Below, piece after piece: positions 27,036 through 32,594 of a DNA stretch of 64,000 nucleotides. The notes under the pieces were generated by a model that was not told the origin of the DNA, did no database searches, and worked only from the letters and a program-made list of their open reading frames with translations. The position numbers and the translations under genes were made by a program. How positions within the stretch are numbered: position 1 is the stretch's first letter; each line of letters begins with the position of its first letter. The stretch comes from Vitreimonas flagellata (GTDB lineage Bacteria; Pseudomonadota; Alphaproteobacteria; Caulobacterales; Aquidulcibacteraceae), in NCBI RefSeq assembly GCF_004634425.1, contig NZ_SBJL01000002.1, positions 248,001-312,000 on the forward strand, read 5' to 3'.

Positions 27036-27941
27036 ATGAAATTGGCTCTGGCCTTGGGCGTGGCCGTGGCGGCTTTGACCGTCGCCGCGTACGCCGCCAA
27101 TCCGGATCGCGGCCGCATCCATATCCGTCACGAGGTCAATGGCGCAGCGATTCAGTTCGACGCCAACAATGATGGCTGGCTGACGCGCGAAGAAGCCGCG
27201 GCCGCCGCCGACGCCACGTTCGCACGGCTCGACAGCAACAATGACGGCCGTCTCGATGACTCGGATCGCCGCGATCGCATCCATATCCGCGAGCATGGCG
27301 TAGAAATGCGCATCGATGATCTCGATGGCGACGTCACAGTGATTGAAAACGGCGTCCGCACCACCCGGCCTCTCACGGCCGAAGAGCGCGAGCGCATCGA
27401 AAACGCGATGGAACGTGCGGAAGAAGCGCGCGAACGCGCTGAAGCGATGGCCGAACGCGCCGAAGCCCAAGCCGAACGGGCCGCGGAACAAGCCGAACGC
27501 GCCGCTGAGCGCGCGGCTGAACGCGCCGAGCGTGACGCCGAACGCCACGCCCGCATCATCGAGCGCCACGTCGCCCGCGCCGGCGATCACCATGAGCGCC
27601 ACGTCGTGATCATTCGCGGCGACGGCGACGAGGCTGAGCTGCTCGACGGCGATTTCGTCGTCCCCGTTCCGCCGATGCCGCCCATGCCTGCGATGCCGGC
27701 GATCGCGCCGCTGCCGCCGATGCCGCCGCTCTTCATGATGGCGGCGCTGCACAACAGCGAGGCCGACACCAATGGCGACGGCGCGCTCAGCCGCGAGGAA
27801 TTCCGCGCCCAGCAGCTGCGCTTCTTCGCCGCCAGCGACGCCAATGGCGACGGCCGCGTCCAGTTCGAGGCCTCCGAACCCCCAGAAGCTCCGGAGCCCC
27901 CGGAAGCCCCTGAGCCGCCGGCGCCGCCGCATCGGCGCTAG
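27036..27941 (+). CDS. Secreted EF-hand / coiled-coil protein
   Basis: A 301-residue protein with a signal peptide (cleaved near AAYA-ANP). EF-hand loops: DANNDGWLTREE (about 42-53), DSNNDGRLDDSD (66-77), and two more near 244-255 (DTNGDGALSREE) and 266-277 (DANGDGRVQFEA). Between them is a 65-residue Ala/Glu/Arg coiled coil, then a motif HVVII, a Met/Pro-rich region (PPMPPMPAMPA) and an acidic Pro-rich end. Four calcium loops imply calcium or other divalent binding in the periplasm. It is divergent from the two-component genes whose kinase has the same coil-HVV-Pro layout, so they probably act together. Confidence 0.85.
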   Translation: MKLALALGVAVAALTVAAYAANPDRGRIHIRHEVNGAAIQFDANNDGWLTREEAAAAADATFARLDSNNDGRLDDSDRRDRIHIREHGVEMRIDDLDGDVTVIENGVRTTRPLTAEERERIENAMERAEEARERAEAMAERAEAQAERAAEQAERAAERAAERAERDAERHARIIERHVARAGDHHERHVVIIRGDGDEAELLDGDFVVPVPPMPPMPAMPAIAPLPPMPPLFMMAALHNSEADTNGDGALSREEFRAQQLRFFAASDANGDGRVQFEASEPPEAPEPPEAPEPPAPPHRR

Positions 27942-27949
27942 GGCCCCCT

Positions 27950-27988
27950 GGCCGGGGCGCTCTCAGCCGGCGTCCCGGCCACTTTTTT
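27950..27988 (+). terminator. Rho-independent terminator of the EF-hand gene
   Basis: GGCCGGG (27950-27956) pairs with CCCGGCC (27974-27980), followed by ACTTTTTT. The stem loop is long (17 bases, partly able to fold itself). The left inverted repeat begins just after it at 27994. Confidence 0.75.
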
Positions 27989-27992
27989 GGAG

Positions 27993-28008
27993 CGTGACCA
28001 AGGTCACG
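27993..28008. promoter_or_regulatory. CRP/FNR-family-like dyad upstream of HEPN-like gene
   Basis: CGTGA-CCAAGG-TCACG is a perfect GTGA-N6-TCAC dyad. It lies just upstream of TTGCAC (28012-28017) and TATAAG (28034-28039), which are 16 bases apart and make a good promoter. The centre would be near -45, consistent with activation. Confidence 0.5.
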
Positions 28009-28030
28009 ATATTGCACTTGGCAAACCCAC
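27994..28030 (+). repeat. Left copy of 37-bp inverted repeat
   Basis: Begins with the dyad GTGACCAAGGTCAC and ends with GGCAAACCCAC. It matches the reverse complement of 31152-31188 at 31 of 37 positions. It also holds a -35-like TTGCAC for the HEPN gene, so it may be a transposon end, a duplicated promoter, or both. Confidence 0.75.
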
Positions 28031-28079
28031 TACTATAAGTAGGTCAAGCCGAGTGTGATTCAGACCAAGGGTCACACCG

Positions 28080-28988
28080 ATGGAATCCCCGACTGAAGCG
28101 GATGAATTTCCGCGCCAACGCTTCCAGCCGGGCAGGCTGTGGAGCGTTCTGGCCATGCTGAAGCACTACGCACGCGACTTCCTCGTGATTGGCGAGAAGC
28201 TGCAAGAGATCGATTGGGAGCTTGCCCTTGATGACACGGCAATCTTCGCGGTCGTTGTCCCGGAGGGCGAAGACCCCCCAGAGCCACCGCCGCGCAAGGT
28301 TTCCGCGCGTGTTAGTTCTGCGCTGACGGAAATAGCTGAAGCGTGTCGCAAGTTAGAAATGACCGTGAGCGCCAAACTGATTTGCGACTCCATAGTAGCG
28401 AACCAGCCCACGACTGGCGGTGAATATCAGTTGCTCAAGCGCGCGCTGTATGCGGAGTTAGACTCGAAACTATTGTTTTATTGCCCTGCCGATCGGGTTG
28501 GCTTCTTTGACAGCGACGACATTCTCAGCGCTGATGCACGGCAAGCATTTAGCACGGCATATGCGGAGTTGCGCGAGGCTGGTTCTTGCTTTGCACTAGG
28601 GCGTTTCACGGGCGCCGTTCTTCACTGCATGAGGGCCGCCGAGATAGGCGTGAAAACCATGACCCGCGCTTTGGGTCACAACCCGCCGAACCTCGATCAA
28701 GAGGATTGGCACCCGCTCATTTTGAAATGCGAAAAGGTGATCGATACCGTTCGGGCTATGCCCAAGGGGGCGGACAAAGAAGAGTTTCTGAAATTCTACT
28801 CTCAAGCCGCAGCGCAGTTTCGCCACTTCAAGGATGGATGGCGCGTACAAGCCGCCCACACGCGCGCGCCATTCTCTGAGGGCGAGGCACGCGCGATTTT
28901 GACGGCTACTGTTTCGTTTTTTGAGACGCTGGCGTCTCGGCTTTCTGAGAACTCGACGGAGACCGAGGCGATACTATCCCGCCCATAG
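28080..28988 (+). CDS. HEPN-like domain protein, candidate RNase/defence gene
   Basis: A 302-residue protein of unknown family. The C-terminal third resembles a HEPN fold: helix AVLHCMRAAEIGVKTMTRAL, then RHFKDGWRVQAAH, which contains R-x4-H (Arg255, His260), the catalytic motif of HEPN ribonucleases, and a last long helix. The N-terminal part is helical with a Pro-rich loop (GEDPPEPPPRK). Base composition is lower in GC than its surroundings, suggesting transfer. Its last 83 bases overlap the antiparallel small gene. HEPN proteins often serve in toxin-antitoxin and phage defence; no clear antitoxin partner is recognised. Function here is inference. Confidence 0.7.
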   Translation: MESPTEADEFPRQRFQPGRLWSVLAMLKHYARDFLVIGEKLQEIDWELALDDTAIFAVVVPEGEDPPEPPPRKVSARVSSALTEIAEACRKLEMTVSAKLICDSIVANQPTTGGEYQLLKRALYAELDSKLLFYCPADRVGFFDSDDILSADARQAFSTAYAELREAGSCFALGRFTGAVLHCMRAAEIGVKTMTRALGHNPPNLDQEDWHPLILKCEKVIDTVRAMPKGADKEEFLKFYSQAAAQFRHFKDGWRVQAAHTRAPFSEGEARAILTATVSFFETLASRLSENSTETEAILSRP

Positions 28989-29091
28989 CGCGCTCAAACG
29001 CGTCACCGTCCACGCCAGCTTCTTTCGCCGCCTCTATGAAGCGTTCTTTCTGAGGCTTCTCGCCTTTGGCTGGGGGTTTCTTGGCGGCCAT
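28906..29091 (-). CDS. Small conserved-looking basic protein, unknown
   Basis: A 61-residue protein: a Lys/Pro-rich start (AAKKPPAKGEKPQKERF), a helix with IEAAKEAGVDGDAFERAM, and a Ser/Lys tail. The KPQxxRFIEAAKEAGVD...FERA pattern is one I have met in many small alphaproteobacterial proteins of unknown role. ATG 29091 is preferred; a TTG at 29100 overlapping the upstream stop is an alternative. It follows the 293-residue gene in the same direction and overlaps the HEPN gene end to end. Confidence 0.6.
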   Translation of the reverse strand: MAAKKPPAKGEKPQKERFIEAAKEAGVDGDAFERAMGGIVSPRSPSSSQKAETPASQKTKQ

Positions 29092-29096
29092 GATGG

Positions 29097-29978
29097 TCAA
29101 GCCTCCCCTGAGTCGTCTGGTAAAATTTCGTGCAAGTGCGTGACGCGATAGAAGCGCGGCTTGTCGTTGCGGTCCACTTCGACGTTTACGTCAACGCGGT
29201 AGGAAGCCTTGAACGGGTTGAACTTGGCGTCATCCCAAAGCGACTTGATCCGTTCGCGGTCGATCTCTGAGGCGAAATAGACAGGTAAGTCGCGGTCGCT
29301 GATTGCCTTGATGATTGCGCGATCCCCAGTCCGACCCGAGTCTTTGGGGTCATCCACGTTCGTCTGATGGAAATACATCAACACCTGTTTGTGGTCGGAA
29401 TCGCCCGCATATTCCAAGGCAGACAGCGTGATGAGCGCGCCACGACGAGCTTCAAGCGCTTCGTCTGCAGAAAACTTGAAGCTCGCTACGATTGTGCGGT
29501 CTTCAGAGTGATCCAGGTGTTCTGCTGCGGTAAGGCTTAGATTGCCCTCGCGCGACTCCGCGACGACCTTCAAGAAATCCGCATAAGCCTCACATTGCGC
29601 CTTGGAAATTCCTAGCTTGGTATGGTCAACCTTTCCGCTCGCGCCGACCGCCCGAAAAGCCGTGATCTGCGCTTCCACAAGCGTCACGAAATCGCGGAAT
29701 ATGATCGTGTAATCCATCGCTGACACGATGGCGCCGAGTATCTGTGATGCACCCGCAAGCTCCGCAATGATTGAACCGGAGCGCACCTTCGTAATGTAGA
29801 GCTTAATTTCGCCGTCGCGAATTTTGCCGCCGCGTTGGCGCACAACATTGACGAGGTGACGGCGATACTCGCGCGCAAGCCCGCGAAAGGCTTGCGTCAA
29901 GTCGGTAAGTTCGATCGGCCCCTTTACATCAAAGTAAAGCTCCAATCTTTCCGGCCCGAGTGCGTCAACCGCGTCCAC
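29097..29978 (-). CDS. Unknown protein of accessory region
   Basis: A 293-residue protein from GTG 29978, with AAGGAG six bases before it. The N-terminal half is mixed alpha/beta (LELYFDVKGPIELTDLTQ, IKLYITKVRSGSIIAELAGA) followed by a hydrophobic helix (GAIVSAMDYTIIFRDFVTL). The C-terminal half is beta-rich and polar (YRVDVNVEVDRNDKPRFYRV). No family is recognised. It is not a transporter or transposase. Composition is like that of the HEPN gene, and both lie within the inverted repeats. Confidence 0.65.
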   Translation of the reverse strand: MDAVDALGPERLELYFDVKGPIELTDLTQAFRGLAREYRRHLVNVVRQRGGKIRDGEIKLYITKVRSGSIIAELAGASQILGAIVSAMDYTIIFRDFVTLVEAQITAFRAVGASGKVDHTKLGISKAQCEAYADFLKVVAESREGNLSLTAAEHLDHSEDRTIVASFKFSADEALEARRGALITLSALEYAGDSDHKQVLMYFHQTNVDDPKDSGRTGDRAIIKAISDRDLPVYFASEIDRERIKSLWDDAKFNPFKASYRVDVNVEVDRNDKPRFYRVTHLHEILPDDSGEA

Positions 29979-30124
29979 GAAAACTCCTTGCGCGAAAGGG
30001 TAACATGGTTCGCACTCAGGAGCACTACTAGAACTAGCGTGCGAGTCGTCGAACGCGACGCAACATCGCGGACCGCGCTTGGATGCGCGCTAGATCGCCG
30101 CGCGCAAAGCGCAGCCACCTGGCG

Positions 30125-30158
30125 AACTGATCGCGCCAATCAGGCGGGGCGATCAGTT
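30125..30158. repeat. Inverted repeat over the transposase 3' end
   Basis: AACTGATCGC (30125-30134) is repeated inverted as GCGATCAGTT (30149-30158), spanning the transposase stop codon. It may act as a terminator-like hairpin or as part of an element end. Confidence 0.5.
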
Positions 30159-31129
30159 GTTTGATACGTGAGGCGCTTACCGACCACCTGAGTAATCAGC
30201 TTTTCGGCGCGGGCCTTGTCATCCATGCCGAGCGCTACGCGGGTGTTGTGGCGATAGTCGAACTCAGCGAGATATCGGTGAAGGTGTTTCTCGCTGCAAT
30301 GCTGATAAACGCCCTTCATGCCGCGCTTGAAAACGCTGAAATAGCTCTCGCAGCTATTGTTGTGGACCGCGCCGTTTTCTTCAAAGCGCACGTATTCGCC
30401 CATTGAGTGCTCAACAGTGGCGTGCTCGGCAAACTCACGGCCAACGAACTTATAGAGGCTCGATGCGTCGGTATGGACGCGGGATTCCGGATCAACATTC
30501 TCACGCACGATCTTGGCGACGGTCGCAGTGTTGGCTTCCGCAACGTGGAAGGTGCGGGCCGAACCGCCGCGCTCAATGAGAGCGACGATGGCGCGTTTGT
30601 TCGCCGGGCCGGAGCGCTTCTTGCCGCCACGCTTGGAGAATTCCTTGCCGTCCTTACGCAGCGCGGCCGGGTTGGCGACTTTGCCGTGATACGTCTCGTC
30701 AATCTCAACCACGCGGCCCGCGCCGCCCATCGGCGGCATCCGGCCGGCCGGCGCCATCGCCAAGCGGATACGGTGGCTCATGTGCCACGCGGTTTTGAGT
30801 TGGACGCCAAGCACGCGCGAAAGCTGGTTTGAGCTGATGCCTTTCTTCGACGCGGCCATGAGCGCGATGGCTTGCAGCCACAGATGCAGCGGCGCGTGGC
30901 TGTCTTCAAAGATCGTTCCAATGCGGAGCGTGAATTGCGAGCGGCAGGCGCGGCACTTCTTCAAGCCCAGACGCTCGCGGCCCTTCTTATCCTTGACGCC
31001 ATTCAGCGCGTAGCCTTCGCCGCCGCATTTTGGGCAGACCGGGCCTTGCGGCCAAAGCTTCTCTTCAAGGTAGGCGAACGCGGCGGCTTCATCGTGAAAG
31101 TGAGCGGCGGCGAGAACGGACTTTGACAT
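30140..31129 (-). CDS. IS1595-family transposase
   Basis: A 329-residue transposase. An N-terminal zinc ribbon (CPKCGGEGY ... CRACRSQF) and helix-turn-helix (SSNQLSRVLGVQLKTAWHMSHRIRLAM) precede the DDE-type catalytic domain with first Asp in VVEIDETYHG, second Asp in VHTDASSLYKF and Asn in NNSCESYFSVFKRG, as in IS1595 (ISXO2-like) enzymes. It looks complete. The promoter TTGACA-N17-TAGATT lies so close to the ATG that the message may be leaderless. Confidence 0.93.
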   Translation of the reverse strand: MSKSVLAAAHFHDEAAAFAYLEEKLWPQGPVCPKCGGEGYALNGVKDKKGRERLGLKKCRACRSQFTLRIGTIFEDSHAPLHLWLQAIALMAASKKGISSNQLSRVLGVQLKTAWHMSHRIRLAMAPAGRMPPMGGAGRVVEIDETYHGKVANPAALRKDGKEFSKRGGKKRSGPANKRAIVALIERGGSARTFHVAEANTATVAKIVRENVDPESRVHTDASSLYKFVGREFAEHATVEHSMGEYVRFEENGAVHNNSCESYFSVFKRGMKGVYQHCSEKHLHRYLAEFDYRHNTRVALGMDDKARAEKLITQVVGKRLTYQTTDRPA

Positions 31130-31135
31130 GGCCTC

Positions 31136-31164
31136 AATCTAGGGATTGGGCGTGGGTTTGTCAA
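31136..31164 (-). promoter_or_regulatory. Transposase promoter
   Basis: On the minus strand TTGACA (31164-31159), a 17-base spacer and TAGATT (31141-31136). Six bases separate the -10 from the ATG, so transcription would begin at or next to the start codon. Confidence 0.6.
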
Positions 31165-31188
31165 ATACAATATTGTGACCAAGGTCAC
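31152..31188 (-). repeat. Right copy of 37-bp inverted repeat
   Basis: Reads GTGGGTTTG at its inner end and finishes with GTGACCAAGGTCAC. Matches 27994-28030 in inverse orientation at 31 of 37 positions. It overlaps both the transposase -35 and the region just upstream of the first micropeptide gene. Confidence 0.75.
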
Positions 31189-31189
31189 A
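31174..31189. promoter_or_regulatory. CRP/FNR-family-like dyad between transposase and micropeptide 1
   Basis: TGTGA-CCAAGG-TCACA, a full match to the TGTGA-N6-TCACA consensus. It lies 10 bases before the GCATCC box of micropeptide gene 1 and just upstream of the transposase -35, so it could act on either. Confidence 0.5.
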
Positions 31190-31198
31190 GCCACCTCT

Positions 31199-31225
31199 GC
31201 ATCCAAAGCCTAGCTTGGGTGCATC
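31199..31225 (+). promoter_or_regulatory. Micropeptide box, copy 1
   Basis: GCATCC-N15-TGCATC, followed by AAGAGATCA; begins 78 bases before the start codon. The same box precedes copies 2-4. Confidence 0.6.
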
Positions 31226-31276
31226 AAGAGATCAGACACCGGCGCACACACGCCAGAACGAAATTCGGAGCCTCAC

Positions 31277-31369
31277 ATGACCAAGTTTTTCAGCCTCATC
31301 GCCGCCGCCGCCCTCTTCGCCCCGGTCGCGTTCGCCACGGCTGCCCAAGCTGCTTTGATCGTCGCCTGA
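31277..31369 (+). CDS. Micropeptide 1 (30 aa, signal-peptide-like)
   Basis: Thirty residues: MTK, a hydrophobic core, P16, then AFA at 18-20 and the tail TAAQAALIVA. It looks like a type I signal peptide with an A-x-A site and a 10-residue product. GGAG lies upstream at good distance. It forms a subgroup with copy 5 (both MTKFFS and QAALIVA). A hairpin terminator follows at 31401. A membrane micropeptide or type I toxin-like role is the alternative; no antisense RNA was identified. Confidence 0.8.
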   Translation: MTKFFSLIAAAALFAPVAFATAAQAALIVA

Positions 31370-31400
31370 TCCCCCAAACCCGCCTGCGACGGTCATACGG

Positions 31401-31435
31401 AAGGCGCGGACCCCCAAGGTCCGCGCCTTAAATTT
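31401..31435 (+). terminator. Terminator after micropeptide 1
   Basis: AAGGCGCGGACC (31401-31412), loop CCCAA, GGTCCGCGCCTT (31418-31429), a perfect 12-bp stem, then AAATTTT. The GCGCGGAC stem recurs after copies 2, 4 and 5. Confidence 0.8.
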
Positions 31436-31442
31436 TGCCCTT

Positions 31443-31478
31443 CGGACCGCCGGCTTCCAGCCGGCATTTTTGTTTCAG
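31443..31478. repeat. REP-like hairpin repeat, single copy
   Basis: CGGACC-GCCGGC-TTCCA-GCCGGC followed by ATTTTTGTTTCA. The same sequence, with GTTTCA at the same end, occurs twice in inverted order at 58382-58471. It may double as a terminator. Confidence 0.65.
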
Positions 31479-31539
31479 CGCGACGCACCGCCTCGCATTT
31501 TCGCATACGAGTCCTGCGCTCAAGTTTTTTGCTTAATGC

Positions 31540-31566
31540 GCATCCAACCAAACAAGCAGCGGCATC
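31540..31566 (+). promoter_or_regulatory. Micropeptide box, copy 2
   Basis: GCATCC (31540-31545), 15 bases, GGCATC (31561-31566), then TCTTGATCA. The distance from GGCATC to the start codon is 47 bases, the same as in copy 4 and one more than in copy 3. Confidence 0.65.
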
Positions 31567-31607
31567 TCTTGATCATCGAACAACGAAACGCTTTGAGAGA
31601 GACCGAA

Positions 31608-31700
31608 ATGACCAAGATCGCCAGCTTCGCCGCCGCTTTTGTTTTGTTTGCACCGATCGCTGTTGCGGTCCTGATGCAAGCGGCGCAGATCGTGATGTGA
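31608..31700 (+). CDS. Micropeptide 2 (30 aa, signal-peptide-like)
   Basis: Thirty residues beginning MTKIAS, with FAP at 14-16, AVA at 18-20 and tail VLMQAAQIVM. It aligns without gaps to the other four. GAGAGA precedes the ATG. Copies 2-4 share Q at position 27 and are a second subgroup. The box at 31540 and terminator at 31729 make it a free-standing unit. Confidence 0.8.
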   Translation: MTKIASFAAAFVLFAPIAVAVLMQAAQIVM

Positions 31701-31728
31701 TCCTCCCGCACATGACGAACACGCGAAG

Positions 31729-31757
31729 ACGCGGACCCGCAAAGGTCCGCGTTTTTG
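31729..31757 (+). terminator. Terminator after micropeptide 2
   Basis: ACGCGGACC (31729-31737), loop CGCAAA, GGTCCGCGT (31744-31752), then TTTTTG-like tail. Confidence 0.8.
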
Positions 31758-31812
31758 CTTTATTGGCGCAAGTTTTCGCGCGCATTTCTGTTTGAAAAAT
31801 TCTCGCGCGACC

Positions 31813-31839
31813 GCATCCGAAAACCTCCATAGCGGCATC
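31813..31839 (+). promoter_or_regulatory. Micropeptide box, copy 3
   Basis: GCATCC (31813-31818), 15 bases, GGCATC (31834-31839), then TCTTAATCA; 46 bases from GGCATC to the start codon. Confidence 0.65.
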
Positions 31840-31879
31840 TCTTAATCAACAAGACAAGAACGCTTACGGAGAAACCGAG

Positions 31880-31972
31880 ATGACCAAAATGATCAGCTTC
31901 GCCGCCGCCTTCACCATCTGCGCGCTGGCCGCCGCCGCCGCCCTGATGCAAGCCGCGCAAATGTTCGCCTGA
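31880..31972 (+). CDS. Micropeptide 3 (30 aa, signal-peptide-like)
   Basis: Thirty residues beginning MTKMIS, with AAA at 18-20 and tail ALMQAAQMFA. It is the most divergent copy: ICAL replaces the usual LFAP, which removes the Pro before the cleavage site and introduces a Cys. No hairpin follows; the next box begins 18 bases after its stop, so it may read through into copy 4. Confidence 0.75.
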   Translation: MTKMISFAAAFTICALAAAAALMQAAQMFA

Positions 31973-31989
31973 ATATTTTGAGAGCGCCC

Positions 31990-32016
31990 GCATCCAAAAG
32001 CGATCGCCGCGGCATC
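31990..32016 (+). promoter_or_regulatory. Micropeptide box, copy 4
   Basis: GCATCC (31990-31995), 15 bases, GGCATC (32011-32016), then TCAAGATCA; 47 bases from GGCATC to the start codon. Confidence 0.65.
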
Positions 32017-32057
32017 TCAAGATCAGAAGTTCAAAACCAATTCAGAGAGACACGACA

Positions 32058-32150
32058 ATGACGAAACTTTACAGCCTCACCGCCGCGTTCGCGCTCTTCG
32101 CCCCGCTCGCGGTCGCCGCCCTCGTACAAGCCGCTCAGATCCTCGCATAA
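32058..32150 (+). CDS. Micropeptide 4 (30 aa, signal-peptide-like)
   Basis: Thirty residues beginning MTKLYS, with FAP at 14-16, AVA at 18-20 and tail ALVQAAQILA. GAGAGA lies upstream of the ATG. The terminator at 32187 has the strongest stem of the set. The pattern of silent change between copies, with length and key residues kept, suggests selection for the peptide. Confidence 0.8.
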   Translation: MTKLYSLTAAFALFAPLAVAALVQAAQILA

Positions 32151-32186
32151 CCCCCACCTGCCCAACCTGCTATGCGAAGATCATTC

Positions 32187-32219
32187 AGGCGCGGACTCCC
32201 CAGAGTCCGCGCCTTTGCT
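32187..32219 (+). terminator. Terminator after micropeptide 4
   Basis: AGGCGCGGACTC (32187-32198), loop CCCA, GAGTCCGCGCCT (32203-32214), then TTGCTTTT. Compensatory change against copy 1 (GACTC/GAGTC for GACC/GGTC) keeps the pairing. Confidence 0.85.
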
Positions 32220-32229
32220 TTTGGAGCGC

Positions 32230-32544
32230 TTAGAAGTGCGAGTGATCTTCCGCGCTGATCCAATCAGAGTATGAGACCCAAATGCCCACAACGTGCGCCC
32301 GCCTATCCAGGCCCTCGGGGTCCTCAGCTAAGAGAGCTATCGCCGCAACCTCGCGCTCGATCTCATCTGGATCAGAGGCATTGACGCGCACACGCTGAAC
32401 TTTGCATGGCCCATTCGCCGCCGCCCAACTTAGCTCAACAACCCACCGTCCATGTATTTGAGAATGAGCTAGGCAGCCTTCGCGAACAATAAGCGACCCG
32501 TGACCACCGTCACATCGCCAAGCCCACCGGCATACTACCTTCAT
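32230..32544 (-). CDS. Possible 104-codon gene antiparallel within the array
   Basis: An open frame whose C-terminal 70 residues look coding (HGRWVVELSWAAANGPCKV ... DPDEIEREVAAIALLAEDP). The start is unclear: ATG 32544 has no ribosome-binding site and would overlap the upstream region of micropeptide 5. No family is recognised. It fills the only long gap between micropeptides 4 and 5. Confidence 0.4.
   Translation of the reverse strand: MKVVCRWAWRCDGGHGSLIVREGCLAHSQIHGRWVVELSWAAANGPCKVQRVRVNASDPDEIEREVAAIALLAEDPEGLDRRAHVVGIWVSYSDWISAEDHSHF
32499..32514. promoter_or_regulatory. CRP/FNR-family-like dyad before micropeptide 5
   Basis: CGTGA-CCACCG-TCACA at 82 bases before the start of copy 5. 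The GCATCC box is not well kept here; only GGCATAC (32529) resembles its second half. The dyad is shared with copy 1, the closest peptide relative. Confidence 0.4.
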
Positions 32545-32594
32545 CACATCGAAACACGGCGACGCCGCCGCGAACGTGAAAAGGGAGCCGACCA

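Larger units (their letters stand above)
27994..31188. mobile_element. Candidate IS1595-type element carrying passenger genes
   Basis: A 37-bp inverted pair marks the two ends (27994-28030 and 31152-31188; 31 of 37 positions match). Inside are a HEPN-like gene, two unknown genes and an IS1595-family transposase. Members of the IS1595 family are known to carry passenger genes. No 8-bp target duplication is seen at these ends (TTTGGAGC against AGCCACCT). A smaller element of 30121-31188 is possible, because CAGCCACCT occurs at 30112-30120 and 31188-31196, but its ends do not match each other. The boundaries are therefore unsettled. Confidence 0.4.

Noticed and set aside
29979-30120. Possible tRNA or attachment site in the gap next to the transposase.
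   Set aside because: No cloverleaf or T-loop could be drawn; only short inverted stretches (CACTACTAGAACTAG) were seen.
31501-31839. Minus-strand frames antisense to micropeptides 2 and 3.
   Set aside because: They are mirror images of the peptide units and the hairpins; no separate start or coding pattern.
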